Of a stretch of 34,956 bases of DNA, positions 1 to 6,677 are shown piece by piece. Where the stretch lies: positions 1 through 34,956 of the IMG/VR virus record IMGVR_UViG_3300021368_001352. One strand, written 5' to 3'. Position numbers and translations under genes: made by a program. The notes below the pieces were generated by a model that saw nothing but the letters and a program-made list of their open reading frames with translations, was not told where the DNA came from and searched no databases. Source of the stretch: a virus. How positions within the stretch are numbered: position 1 is the first letter of the stretch; every line of letters begins with the position of its first letter.

Positions 1-542
1 GCGAATACTCGGTGTGGTGACAAGAAGCCAAGCTTTGTGAGTTGCTCGACGGATGGCCCGGAGACGAGGGTTGAGAAATGGCTTCCAAGGCCGCGGCCGT
101 CGAGTCGACTTGGTGTTGCGGTGACACCGATGATTTTTGCGTCCGAAAAGTGGCCGATAATTTTGTCCCATGAGCCAGCAACGGCGTGGTGGGCTTCATC
201 AATGATGATCAGATCTGGTGTGAATGAGCCTGTCTTAAGCCTTCTTATTAGTGTCTGCACCGAGGCAACTTGCACTGGGTGTTCTGAAGGGTCAAAGCCT
301 GCAGCAATGATGCCGTGTTTAACACCTGCTTTTGTGAGCTTGTCTGAGGCCTGGGTGACTAGTTCACGGCGGTGAACAAGGATCAGGACTTTCTTGCCTT
401 TGTCGTTTGCAAGGCGGCAGATCTCACTAAAAACGACTGTCTTGCCGGAACCTGTGGGCATTACAAGCAAAGCCCTGTCGGCCTGCATGACAGCGATGCG
501 AGTGCTGGCGATGGCTTGTAACTGATAAGAACGTAATTGCAC
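1..542 (-). CDS. Superfamily 2 DEAD/DEAH-box helicase, N-terminal part (cut by window edge)
   Basis: About 180 residues are visible and the frame stays open through position 1, so the C-terminal RecA domain lies outside the window. In order I see a Q-motif-like region (QLRSYQLQAI, residues 2-11), Walker A PTGSGKT (29-35), the DEAH box (115-118) and motif III TATP (141-144). These mark an ATP-dependent SF2 DNA or RNA helicase. The GTG at 542 is the only plausible start that keeps the Q motif, because a TAA sits six codons upstream in frame. The next ATG is at about 488 and would delete the Q motif. It is divergent from the RecE-like nuclease at 603 across 60 nt, consistent with a phage replication/recombination role. 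Substrate and polarity cannot be inferred. Confidence 0.9.
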   Translation of the reverse strand, partial: MQLRSYQLQAIASTRIAVMQADRALLVMPTGSGKTVVFSEICRLANDKGKKVLILVHRRELVTQASDKLTKAGVKHGIIAAGFDPSEHPVQVASVQTLIRRLKTGSFTPDLIIIDEAHHAVAGSWDKIIGHFSDAKIIGVTATPSRLDGRGLGSHFSTLVSGPSVEQLTKLGFLSPHRVF

Positions 543-602
543 CGAGGGGTTGCAGAACGCTTAAGCAGGCTATAGCATGCGCAAGCACGCAGCAACACGC
601 TT

Positions 603-1448
603 ATGAGCCTCGGTGTCGAGATGACCAACGCGGAGTACCACGCGCACAAGGCCATCTCAAAGAGCAAGCTCGACGCTGCTCGCAAGAGCGGCCGGCACCT
701 GTACGACATGCTGTACGGCCCGGACCGCGAGTCGACTGCTGCCTTCGACATGGGCACGGTGCTGCACGCATCTGCATTGCCAGGTGAAGACGCAGACGAG
801 ATCGCAGTCCGCATGCCGGAAGGCATGAAGAAGACCACCAAGGAGGGCAAAGCCTTCGTGGCTGAGCATCAGGGCAAGATCATCCTCAACCCATCGGACG
901 CTTATGTCGTTGATCAGATGATGCTGTCGCTGCGCGAGCATCCGTTCAGCGCCAGCCTGGTCAACGGTGAGCTGAAGGGCAAAGCAGAGCAGAGCTTCTT
1001 CTGCACTGATAAGGAGACCGGCCTTGAGCTGAAGGCTCGTCCTGACTTCATCCTTGATGATTACTCGCTGATTCTCGACTTGAAGACCACGGTTGATGCA
1101 TCACCTAAGGGCTTTCAGCGCAGCGTTGCTAACTATCGGTACTTCGTGCAGGCGTCTCATTATTTAGATGTCGTCGAGGGCGCGACAGGCACTCGGCCAC
1201 AAGCGTTCCTCTTTATCGCCGTGGAAAAAGCTCGACCTTTCTCGACAGCTGTGTACATGGCCGACCAGGCCATGATTGATCTTGGCAAGCAGCAAGCTCG
1301 CGAAGATCTGAACAACATCGCGCAGTGGATCGCCGACAACAAGTTCCCTGGCTACTCCGAGCGGGTGGAGGAGATCTCTCTGCCTAAGTGGATGCTGCCG
1401 AAGGAAGACGGCACCCCTGCTGATCATCAACCTATTGAACTTTACTAA
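603..1448 (+). CDS. RecE-like PD-(D/E)XK exonuclease (exodeoxyribonuclease VIII type)
   Basis: 281 residues. It has the core of the PD-(D/E)XK nuclease fold as found in phage RecE/YqaJ-type exonucleases: GTVLH (51-55), E129, the PD motif at 147-148 (KARPDF), the DLK motif at 159-161 (ILDLKTT) and a downstream QASHY (183-187) typical of RecB/RecE-like nucleases. The likely role is metal-dependent 5'-3' resection of double-stranded DNA ends, giving 3' single strands for the annealase encoded at 2360. It opens the plus-strand early operon. A related Cas4-like nuclease is less likely because no cysteine cluster is present. The start ATG is taken as the first in frame; no strong ribosome site is seen. 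Confidence 0.88.
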   Translation: MSLGVEMTNAEYHAHKAISKSKLDAARKSGRHLYDMLYGPDRESTAAFDMGTVLHASALPGEDADEIAVRMPEGMKKTTKEGKAFVAEHQGKIILNPSDAYVVDQMMLSLREHPFSASLVNGELKGKAEQSFFCTDKETGLELKARPDFILDDYSLILDLKTTVDASPKGFQRSVANYRYFVQASHYLDVVEGATGTRPQAFLFIAVEKARPFSTAVYMADQAMIDLGKQQAREDLNNIAQWIADNKFPGYSERVEEISLPKWMLPKEDGTPADHQPIELY

Positions 1449-1460
1449 TTGCCTTAGACC

Positions 1461-1730
1461 ATGAAACTCAACATCGAATGCAGCGCAGCCGATCTTTACT
1501 TGATCGCAAAAGCTTTCCAGCTTGCGGAAATGCAGGCCGATCGCAATATGAATGCCAACAAGCCAAGGCGTTCTTATAGGACAACAGTTAGCGCCGGGAT
1601 GGATCGTAAGCGCAAAGACACTTACGAGTATCAAAAGGAGTTGTATGGCAGCTTGCATGACATGTTTTTGGATGCAATCCCTCAAAAAGGCTTCAAGCTT
1701 TCGGTTGAGCCTGATGCTGATGACTGTTAA
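1461..1730 (+). CDS. Hypothetical phage protein (89 aa)
   Basis: Not recognised. It is a soluble, mixed-charge protein rich in Lys, Arg and Asp with an acidic C-terminus, and no membrane segment. It lies 12 nt after the RecE-like nuclease and ends TAATG, so its stop overlaps the start of the next small gene. This supports translation as part of the same operon. A role near recombination is possible from position only. Confidence 0.75.
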   Translation: MKLNIECSAADLYLIAKAFQLAEMQADRNMNANKPRRSYRTTVSAGMDRKRKDTYEYQKELYGSLHDMFLDAIPQKGFKLSVEPDADDC

Positions 1731-1873
1731 TGGCCAGCCCACATTGGGGCACTCGGCCCCAAGACGTTATTGCTGCAGCAAAGGCCCGCGCCAGAGCTGC
1801 ACTTAACGAAAAAGACCCAAAACTTACTCATCTAGAGCGAGCGTTCTATGACCTTTACCGCAAGCAATTATGA
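1730..1873 (+). CDS. Small hypothetical protein (47 aa)
   Basis: A 47-codon reading frame beginning MASPHWGTRPQDV and ending DLYRKQL. It starts in a TAATG overlap with the gene before and ends in an ATGA overlap with the gene after. It fills what would otherwise be a 140-nt gap in a tightly packed operon. The central part (AAAKARARAAL) looks helical and basic. No family recognised. The double overlap is the main evidence that it is translated. Confidence 0.6.
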   Translation: MASPHWGTRPQDVIAAAKARARAALNEKDPKLTHLERAFYDLYRKQL

Positions 1874-2052
1874 CCCGACCAACTAAATCACCTGAAGGGA
1901 CTATGTGGATGGATACAAGTACAGACACCATGTACATCAGCAAAGGTGTTTATTGGCATGTGATTGGCGGAATCCAACAGCCTGCGATTGAGAAGCCACG
2001 ACTTTCTTGGTGGCAAAGGCTTGTGGCTCGTATTCGATCTCTATTTCGTTGA
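1870..2052 (+). CDS. Small hypothetical protein (60 aa)
   Basis: Starts by an ATGA overlap with the preceding gene. The N-terminal half (residues 1-35) resembles a short beta-rich module, with EGTMWMDTSTDTMYI then KGVYWHVIGG. The C-terminal 17 residues (SWWQRLVARIRSLFR) form a basic amphipathic helix that could bind membrane or nucleic acid. Function unknown. It is followed by 65 nt without a gene, holding only a weak inverted repeat (CCGGG/CCCGG). Confidence 0.65.
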   Translation: MTRPTKSPEGTMWMDTSTDTMYISKGVYWHVIGGIQQPAIEKPRLSWWQRLVARIRSLFR

Positions 2053-2117
2053 CCACCGGGCATCCTTTCTCCCCCGACAAGGTGTAAGTCCCGGACTTTT
2101 CTCTCTACCTGTTAGCC

Positions 2118-2363
2118 ATGTCCCGTCAACCTGGGAGTAAGAACAAGACCCGCATCGAGATGGCTTTGTCGTCTTGGTACGGCGAAAAAATTAAAGAGCT
2201 TCGTGTTGATTCTGGCTTTGAGTCGGACCAACTTTTTGCTGCTTGGCTGCTGAAGAACACCGTGCAAATCTTGTGCGGTCAACGCGAACCAACCAACCAA
2301 AAGCTTGGCGACCTTCGTCTTCGCATGGAGCAAGCTCTTCCTGCCCCTCAAGGTGACTCATGA
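2118..2363 (+). CDS. Hypothetical protein upstream of the annealase (81 aa)
   Basis: Soluble, basic N-terminus (MSRQPGSKNKTR), mostly helical after residue 20. Its stop overlaps the start of the RecT-like gene (ATGA), so the two are probably translationally coupled. No family recognised. The basic tip could contact DNA, but this is speculative. Confidence 0.75.
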   Translation: MSRQPGSKNKTRIEMALSSWYGEKIKELRVDSGFESDQLFAAWLLKNTVQILCGQREPTNQKLGDLRLRMEQALPAPQGDS

Positions 2364-3040
2364 GTGATCAATCTGCGTTAACGACCACTTCAACCAAGTC
2401 GGTTTACAGCAGCATTCAGTCGTTCGAGTCGGCGCAGCGTATCGCTGCGTCTCTCGCCGACAGTGCTCTGGTTCCAAATGCTTATCGGGGCCAGCAAGGG
2501 CTGCCGAACTGCATCGTGGCGATTGAGATTGCAAACCGGATGGGCATGTCGCCTTTCCAGGTGATGCAGAACCTCAACGTGATTCACGGTCGCCCCAGCT
2601 GGAGCAGCCAATTCATCATTGGCTTGATTCAAGGTTGCGGCCGCTTCGAGGGCTTCACCTACAGCGAGACAGCTGATTCCTGTCAGTGCTTTGCCACCCT
2701 TAAAACCACAGGCGAGCAAGTCTCTGGCCCCAAGATCACATTGGACATGGCCAAGAAAGAAGGTTGGACCAAGAACACGAAGTGGAGCACGATGCCACAG
2801 ACGATGCTGCGTTACCGCGCTGCATCAGCCTTTGGTCGCTTCCACATTCCTGATTTGATCCTCGGCATTCAGTCTGTTGAGGAGAATGAGGTGATCGAGG
2901 CTGAAGTCACGGTTGCCCCTGAGCCTGCAGAAAGCAAGCTCGACAAGGTCAGCGAGATTTTGGCCCCTAAAACCGAACCTCAGCATGTCCCTGCCCCTGA
3001 GCCACCAGCTGTAGTAGAGGTCGATGACTTCTTCGATTAA
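2360..3040 (+). CDS. RecT-like single-strand annealing recombinase
   Basis: 226 residues. The segment from about residue 40 to 175 carries the pattern of phage RecT-family annealases of the 'MQNL..VHG.PSWSSQF' type: NCIVAIEIANRMGMSPF, VMQNLNVIHGRPSWSSQF, ITLDMAKKEGW, MPQTMLRYRAASAFGR and a C-terminal GIQSVEE. After residue 180 it becomes a Glu/Pro-rich acidic tail ending VDDFFD, a shape often used to bind partner proteins. With the RecE-like nuclease 0.9 kb upstream it forms a resection/annealing pair for phage recombination or replication. It overlaps its neighbours by 4 nt (ATGA) upstream and 1 nt (TAATG) downstream. Confidence 0.85.
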   Translation: MSDQSALTTTSTKSVYSSIQSFESAQRIAASLADSALVPNAYRGQQGLPNCIVAIEIANRMGMSPFQVMQNLNVIHGRPSWSSQFIIGLIQGCGRFEGFTYSETADSCQCFATLKTTGEQVSGPKITLDMAKKEGWTKNTKWSTMPQTMLRYRAASAFGRFHIPDLILGIQSVEENEVIEAEVTVAPEPAESKLDKVSEILAPKTEPQHVPAPEPPAVVEVDDFFD

Positions 3041-3231
3041 TGGACAACTCACAGTTTCTAGACACCTACCAGTTGGCCAAGCGTTGGGGCATGCACCCGC
3101 AGACGCTGGCTAGGTGGAGGCGCAATGAATCTGGGCCTAAGTTCATCAAGGCTCAGCACCCTGTTCGTGTTCTCTATCCAATCCTTGAGGTTGAGAGCTA
3201 CGAGCAACAAAACCCTTTCCTGAAAAAGTGA
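3040..3231 (+). CDS. Small helix-turn-helix DNA-binding protein (excisionase/MerR-like)
   Basis: 63 residues. DTYQLAKRWGMHPQTLARWRR (residues 8-28) reads as a helix-turn-helix, followed by a GPKFIK...VRVLYPI wing and an EVESYE helix. This is the layout of HTH_17/Xis-type small regulators, which use the wing for minor-groove contacts. Such proteins act as excisionases, repressors or activators, and no integrase is visible to decide between them. It starts by TAATG coupling to the annealase gene. Confidence 0.75.
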   Translation: MDNSQFLDTYQLAKRWGMHPQTLARWRRNESGPKFIKAQHPVRVLYPILEVESYEQQNPFLKK

Positions 3232-3233
3232 CC

Positions 3234-3683
3234 ATGGAGTTCAAGTTCAACTCAAACATCTTCAAGAACAGTCCTGAAGACCAACAGCGCCTGTATGGGG
3301 ACAAGTATGACCCCAACAAGAACTATCCAGTTTTCACAGGCACTGCCAGCATCCCTAAGAAAGAACTTGCAGCCCTAGTTGAGTACCTGCACTGGGCCCT
3401 GCGCACTGAGCTGAAAACCGACTCTTATTTGGACGATGTTGTCGTTCCAGTCAAGATTTCTGGCTGGCAGAAAGAATCAAAAACCGGCAAGAAGTTCTTG
3501 AGCCTGGCTTATTCGCCTGACTACAAGACGATGATGGCTGCGCGGGAGGCTAAAGAAGCCGCAGAGCTTACGGATGCGCAAGAAATCATGCAGCATCAGC
3601 AGAACCTGGACAAAGCCGCCGCTAGCCTTGCTCAAGGCACTGCCGGCAGTGTGGTGAAGCCTGACCAAGAGGACATCTTCTGA
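3234..3683 (+). CDS. Hypothetical protein, possibly ssDNA-binding-like
   Basis: About 149 residues. The first 100 (VFTGTASIPKKEL, a central helix, then VVVPVKISGWQKES and KKFLSLAYSPDYK) suggest strand-rich OB-like content. The C-terminal third is helical and Gln/Ala-rich, ending in an acidic tip (DQEDIF). The acidic aromatic tip and the position after RecE/RecT resemble phage SSB-type proteins, but no diagnostic motif is present, so this is inference. Two starts are possible: ATG 3234 or GTG 3228, which would overlap the previous stop by 4 nt (GTGA). Confidence 0.7.
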   Translation: MEFKFNSNIFKNSPEDQQRLYGDKYDPNKNYPVFTGTASIPKKELAALVEYLHWALRTELKTDSYLDDVVVPVKISGWQKESKTGKKFLSLAYSPDYKTMMAAREAKEAAELTDAQEIMQHQQNLDKAAASLAQGTAGSVVKPDQEDIF

Positions 3684-3874
3684 TGGACATCCCCGACTCT
3701 CCGCTGCAGATGCAACGTGAGTGGATCATTGAGAGGCTTGACGAGCTGCCGGAGGGTTCGGTGGTGACTTTGCCGATCGAGGAGTATCGCGCAATGGTCA
3801 TGCGGCAGCTTCAGCTGCATGACCTGATTGCAAGCCAGCAAAGACTTTTGGAGGAACATGTCCCGGACTATTGA
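3683..3874 (+). CDS. Small hypothetical protein (63 aa)
   Basis: Starts by TGATG coupling to the previous gene. Predicted helical and acidic, with RLDELPEGSVVTLPIEEYRAM in the middle, a pattern that recalls short phage regulatory or antitoxin-like strand-helix modules but without a clear family. Its last 17 nt overlap the next gene, whose ribosome site lies inside it. Function unknown. Confidence 0.65.
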   Translation: MDIPDSPLQMQREWIIERLDELPEGSVVTLPIEEYRAMVMRQLQLHDLIASQQRLLEEHVPDY

Positions 3875-4094
3875 GAACATTGGCCTCACCATGCTCCGGT
3901 GGGGCAGCAAGCGCCCTGTGCTGCTGCAACGTCCACCGAGCTGGACAGTGCAATATCTGCGGCCTCTGCCTGCAGATAAGCCACCAATCAATGTCACGCC
4001 GCTCGGTCTGGCTGGCATTTGGCTAATGAGAAGAGCCAACCCGCTTTCTTACGTCAACGCAAACGGCAGTGCCATCAAGGTCACTTTGCCTTAA
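3858..4094 (+). CDS. Hypothetical protein (78 aa)
   Basis: Start chosen at ATG 3858 because GGAGG at about 3850-3854 lies at an ideal distance. A longer reading from 3828 would skip this site. The protein is Pro/Leu/Arg-rich (MSRTIENIGLTMLRWGSKRP at the N-terminus) with a hydrophobic stretch PLGLAGIWLM. Not recognised. It overlaps the end of the preceding gene by 17 nt. Confidence 0.6.
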   Translation: MSRTIENIGLTMLRWGSKRPVLLQRPPSWTVQYLRPLPADKPPINVTPLGLAGIWLMRRANPLSYVNANGSAIKVTLP

Positions 4095-4118
4095 AATTGC
4101 ACCTTACACTTTTTACCA

Positions 4119-4505
4119 ATGCGGAACGTTTTTTACGACAGCAGTTCTTTAGGCAAAGCTATTTATATCGCAGACGTTCAGTCTCTCACGCGGAATGATC
4201 TAAACGTATTAGAGCGTGAGCTTAACTTGGCGATTGAGAATATGAGAGTAAAAATGCATGAGGAGAGAGACACTACTGAGCTTGATTGGCTGCATAAGCT
4301 CAGCGTAAAGCTAAAAATCTGCGAGCAATTTACTACTCGAATCAAGCAGGTAAAAGAAAACGACCTTTCAAAGGTCGAGTCTTACCACCTTTCTTATTTC
4401 AGGCAGGCAGTGTCTGCCTTGATCGGCCCGCTTCAGGCTGATCAGCTTTACGAAAAGGCGCGTCAAGATGCGCTTTTCCAAATCGGCAAGGAGTCAAACT
4501 CTTGA
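4119..4505 (+). CDS. Hypothetical helical protein (128 aa)
   Basis: Soluble and almost entirely helical, with heptad-like segments at about residues 25-50 and 55-85, so it may be a coiled coil. It has no motif I recognise. It sits 24 nt after the previous gene and overlaps the next by 4 nt (TTGA). The codon choice is slightly more A/T-rich than its neighbours, which may hint at a separate origin. Confidence 0.75.
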   Translation: MRNVFYDSSSLGKAIYIADVQSLTRNDLNVLERELNLAIENMRVKMHEERDTTELDWLHKLSVKLKICEQFTTRIKQVKENDLSKVESYHLSYFRQAVSALIGPLQADQLYEKARQDALFQIGKESNS

Positions 4506-4720
4506 ACAAGTTCCAGTGGGATGACAATCACCCCCAAGCTCAATATGGCGATGGCATCAGCCATCCCAGGAAAGGATCTAAGACCAAGCTGTACAAGCTC
4601 TTGGTCCGAAATGCGCAGATGGCTGCGATGAGGGTTGAGCTGAAGGCAGAGACCAAGCAGGACGCAATGCGCTACGGCAAGGCGCGTTGGCCTGGAGCTG
4701 CCATTGAAGTGGTCAAGTGA
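4502..4720 (+). CDS. Small basic hypothetical protein (72 aa), TTG start
   Basis: The start is TTG at 4502, supported by AAGGAG about 9 nt upstream and a 4-nt overlap with the previous stop. The next in-frame ATG would remove half the protein. It is basic (HPRKGSKTKLYKLLVRNAQM) with a compact C-terminus (KQDAMRYGKARWPGAAIEVV) resembling a small strand-helix-strand fold. Function unknown. Confidence 0.65.
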   Translation: MNKFQWDDNHPQAQYGDGISHPRKGSKTKLYKLLVRNAQMAAMRVELKAETKQDAMRYGKARWPGAAIEVVK

Positions 4721-4792
4721 TTACTTCTTGCCGCCCTTCTTGCTGCCGCCTTTTTTGGTGCCCTTCTTTTTGTCGTCGTAGTGGTAAGGCAT
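4721..4792 (-). CDS. Antisense micro-ORF encoding a Lys/Gly-rich peptide (23 aa)
   Basis: Read on the minus strand, the 70-nt gap between two plus genes is a complete frame: MPYHYDD followed by alternating lysine and Gly/Ser/Thr-rich steps, ending GGKK. Nothing is encoded here on the plus strand. The composition (about 10 Lys in 23) is very biased, like small basic peptides of cyanophages that may bind nucleic acid. Its ATG and the ATG of the gene at 4791 share the palindrome CATG. No clear ribosome site is seen, so expression is uncertain. Confidence 0.4.
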   Translation of the reverse strand: MPYHYDDKKKGTKKGGSKKGGKK

Positions 4793-5015
4793 GACCAAGC
4801 GTGTATCGCGTCTTGACCTTAGCTCTGGAGTTGCGCTGGAGGATGCACTTGACCTTCTATATCGAGGGAAGGCAAACGCCGTGAAACTGGCTGCTGCTGC
4901 TGGTGTGTCTAAAACCGAGCTGCAGCGAGTCTTCGGCGACTACGTCTCATCACGCGGCCTTGAGCCTGACGCTTGGCAAAAAGATGATGAGATTTCCTGG
5001 CCCTACATCACCTAG
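4791..5015 (+). CDS. Small protein with possible helix-turn-helix (74 aa)
   Basis: Residues about 28-50 (NAVKLAAAAGVSKTELQRVF) fit the spacing of a helix-turn-helix, with AAAAGVSKTEL at the turn. This suggests a DNA-binding regulator or accessory protein. The C-terminus is acidic and aromatic (DDEISWPYIT). Its start lies in a CATG shared with the antisense micro-ORF. The 117 nt after it hold no gene that I can support. Confidence 0.65.
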   Translation: MTKRVSRLDLSSGVALEDALDLLYRGKANAVKLAAAAGVSKTELQRVFGDYVSSRGLEPDAWQKDDEISWPYIT

Positions 5016-5132
5016 GCCACACAATTGGTTGCGGACTAGGACAGGCTCACGCGCCTTACGCCCCTCACACCTGATCCGCTGCAGGTGACTTGTCCTTCAG
5101 CCATTTCAGGGTGAAGAGTTCGAATCATAGCC

Positions 5133-5297
5133 ATGCGTCAACCAAATTCAGTTGGAGTTCACCTCGTGACACTTGGAATCATGCCTCTGTTCAAGCCTTG
5201 GTTTTTTGATGGCTCAATCGTCTACTGGGGCGAGCCGTGCCCAACACATAGCGCAGCACTTGAAGCGGCTGAGATACTTAGAGCTATATACCAGTAA
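5133..5297 (+). CDS. Small hypothetical protein (54 aa)
   Basis: A 54-codon frame starting MRQPNSVGVHLVTLG and ending LRAIYQ. An internal ATG at 5181 (MPLFKPWFFDGS) is an alternative start, preceded by CTTGGA. The core pattern, aromatic strand (PWFFDGSIVYWGE) then helix (HSAALEAAEILRAI), is a common small phage strand-helix module. It ends 3 nt before the next gene, which supports an operon link. Function unknown. Confidence 0.5.
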   Translation: MRQPNSVGVHLVTLGIMPLFKPWFFDGSIVYWGEPCPTHSAALEAAEILRAIYQ

Positions 5298-5300
5298 ATA

Positions 5301-5612
5301 ATGCCATCTTTGCGCTATCACGCCGGACGAATGGTCCTTAGCGAGGATGGCGATGGATGGCGGGTCAAGATAAAAACCAAGACAGACAAAGTCTCTTACA
5401 GGCTTTCTGCGACTGAGCTTGAGCAAGCAGTTCTAGAGGCCGAGCAACTGTATGCAGATGCAAGGGCTATCAACAATTCTCAGCCACGTTGTATGAACTG
5501 CATACACTGGGAGATAGTAAAAGCCAACTGCAATGTCGGCTGTCCTGAAGGGAGGATGACTGGTGGAACCTTCGCCAAAGACTGCGCCTACTTCTGGCAG
5601 CATCCCGACTGA
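5301..5612 (+). CDS. Hypothetical protein with C-terminal cysteine cluster (103 aa)
   Basis: The first half is strand-rich then helical (GDGWRVKIKTKTDKVSYRLS, then ELEQAVLEAEQLYADARA). The second half has five cysteines (CMNC, then CNVGC and a single C near DCAYFW), a spacing that could bind zinc. I do not recognise the family. It directly follows a 3-nt gap from the preceding gene and is one of a run of small unknown early genes. Confidence 0.7.
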   Translation: MPSLRYHAGRMVLSEDGDGWRVKIKTKTDKVSYRLSATELEQAVLEAEQLYADARAINNSQPRCMNCIHWEIVKANCNVGCPEGRMTGGTFAKDCAYFWQHPD

Positions 5613-5616
5613 TGCG

Positions 5617-5778
5617 ATGGACTATGGCGATGGCTTTTACATCACACAAGGTGTTGAGCCTATAGGCGAGCCTCGATACTGCAGTTGCGGTCCTGACGGT
5701 CAAAAGCAGTTTTCTAATGACCTTTGGCAAGCCGACATTTACATCCAGCACATGAAGAATGCCAAAACCAACGATTGA
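5617..5778 (+). CDS. Small hypothetical protein (53 aa)
   Basis: MDYGDGFYITQGVEPIGEPR followed by a CSCG pair and a helix with DLWQADIYIQHM. Two starts compete: ATG 5617 gives a compact protein, while GTG 5563 has a good GGAGG seven nt upstream but adds 18 low-complexity Pro/Ser residues and a 50-nt overlap with the previous gene. I prefer 5617 with modest confidence. Its end overlaps the next gene by 20 nt. Confidence 0.55.
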   Translation: MDYGDGFYITQGVEPIGEPRYCSCGPDGQKQFSNDLWQADIYIQHMKNAKTND

Positions 5779-5941
5779 GCTTGTTCTTGAAGGTGAATAT
5801 GCTGTCTGGCTTGTTCAATACGGCGGCATGGCACGCCACTTCCCGGAGTCAAAGGACTGGGCAGCAAAGCAATTCCTTGAAGCCGTGACTCTTGCCTACA
5901 GCCCCATGGCTGCGTCTGACGCATCAAGCTCTGCAATGTGA
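5759..5941 (+). CDS. Small hypothetical protein (60 aa), end of plus operon
   Basis: Strand-like start (IELVLEGEYAVWLVQYGGMARHF) then a helix (WAAKQFLEAVTLAY). Not recognised. Its last 46 nt are antisense to the end of the minus gene at 5896, making this the convergence point of the early plus operon and the minus block. No terminator hairpin is visible between them. Confidence 0.55.
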   Translation: MPKPTIELVLEGEYAVWLVQYGGMARHFPESKDWAAKQFLEAVTLAYSPMAASDASSSAM

Positions 5942-6135
5942 CCTACAGCCTGCTGAAGCAGCTTCGCTTGGTGCCAGTTAGTCCGCACCAAAGAGACGCA
6001 CATGGTTCGCAGCGCATCGCCATCGTCGCAACTTTGAACGTCGCGGACGTTTTTCTCTAATTCGAGTTCCTCCTCAAGGCTTTGGTTGATGACCATCCAG
6101 TCAGCCCAGCCCATAGCCTTGAAGATTCTTCTCAA
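5896..6135 (-). CDS. Hypothetical protein downstream of dCTP deaminase (79 aa)
   Basis: TTG at 6135 follows the dCTP deaminase stop by one nucleotide. The first in-frame ATG is at 6114 with AAGG just upstream and may be the true start (72 aa). The product is acidic and helical (QSLEEELELEKNVRDV) with no membrane segment. Probably co-transcribed with the deaminase; function unknown. Confidence 0.55.
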   Translation of the reverse strand: MRRIFKAMGWADWMVINQSLEEELELEKNVRDVQSCDDGDALRTMCVSLVRTNWHQAKLLQQAVGHIAELDASDAAMGL

Positions 6136-6136
6136 T

Positions 6137-6655
6137 TCATGCCACAGAGGGCATGACTGTCAAGTGGTTGTTGTAATGGCCTGTCTCTGCGTACGAGTGC
6201 ATCGGCGTGTTTGACATGGCGTGAAACACCATCTGACCGATCTTCAAGCCGGGATACAGCGCAATTGCATGATGCAGCCTTTCGTTCTTCAGTTCGAGCG
6301 TGAGCTTGCTTCCGTGCCAGCCTGGATCGCACCAGCCAGCGAGAAGGTGATTAACGCCATCTCTTGCACGGCTTGATTTGAGTACAAATTGGCAGCTGAT
6401 GTCGTTGGGCAGGTTAAACAGCTCAAGTGTCTCAGCCAAGCAAAACTCGCCGGGCTGAAGCATGAACGGCTCATCTTCTGTCCTGTCTGAGATGTCGATA
6501 CGAATCAGCTCAGGGCTATAGATGCTCTCGATCATCAAGTGATCGCCCAAACGCACATCCAAGCTGGCTGGATTTAACAGCTCTGGGTTGAAGGGAACGA
6601 CCATGTCGCCTTTGCGGCAACGAGCTTGGATTTCCCAGTCACACAGAACCGCCAT
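6137..6655 (-). CDS. dcd: dCTP deaminase (Dcd/dUTPase superfamily)
   Basis: 172 residues. NPASLDVRLG (28-37) matches the conserved motif near the N-terminus of Dcd, where E. coli has a PxSxDLRLG-like sequence. KSSRARDG (93-100) matches the phosphate-binding RSS/R region. GWCDPGW (107-113) with LEL around E121 matches the segment holding the catalytic glutamate, and GHYNNH is in the place of the C-terminal KYRNQ-like motif. The enzyme converts dCTP to dUTP, or to dUMP in the bifunctional form, to feed dTTP synthesis for replication. It heads a minus-strand pair with the 79-aa gene. Length is slightly short of bacterial Dcd, as expected for phage forms. Confidence 0.85.
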   Translation of the reverse strand: MAVLCDWEIQARCRKGDMVVPFNPELLNPASLDVRLGDHLMIESIYSPELIRIDISDRTEDEPFMLQPGEFCLAETLELFNLPNDISCQFVLKSSRARDGVNHLLAGWCDPGWHGSKLTLELKNERLHHAIALYPGLKIGQMVFHAMSNTPMHSYAETGHYNNHLTVMPSVA

Positions 6656-6677
6656 TCGAGCAACGCAAAGCGCAAGT

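Noticed and set aside
550-576. Possible promoter TTGCAG, 15-nt spacer, TATAGC ahead of the RecE-like gene
   Set aside because: The spacer is short, the boxes are weak, and such matches are frequent by chance; the 60-nt divergent gap certainly should hold signals but I cannot fix them.
461-850. A 129-codon minus frame spanning the helicase/nuclease intergenic region
   Set aside because: It is in a different frame from the helicase motifs and antisense to the RecE-like gene start; its translation has no family pattern.
2056-2096. Inverted repeat CCGGG ... CCCGG with a T-rich stretch after it
   Set aside because: Only five pairs with a 31-nt loop; too weak for a terminator or regulatory structure.
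5085-5147. A tRNA-like end (GTTCGAATC followed by CATAGCCA)
   Set aside because: The five bases on either side of the T-loop-like sequence do not pair, and no D-arm, anticodon arm or acceptor stem can be drawn upstream.
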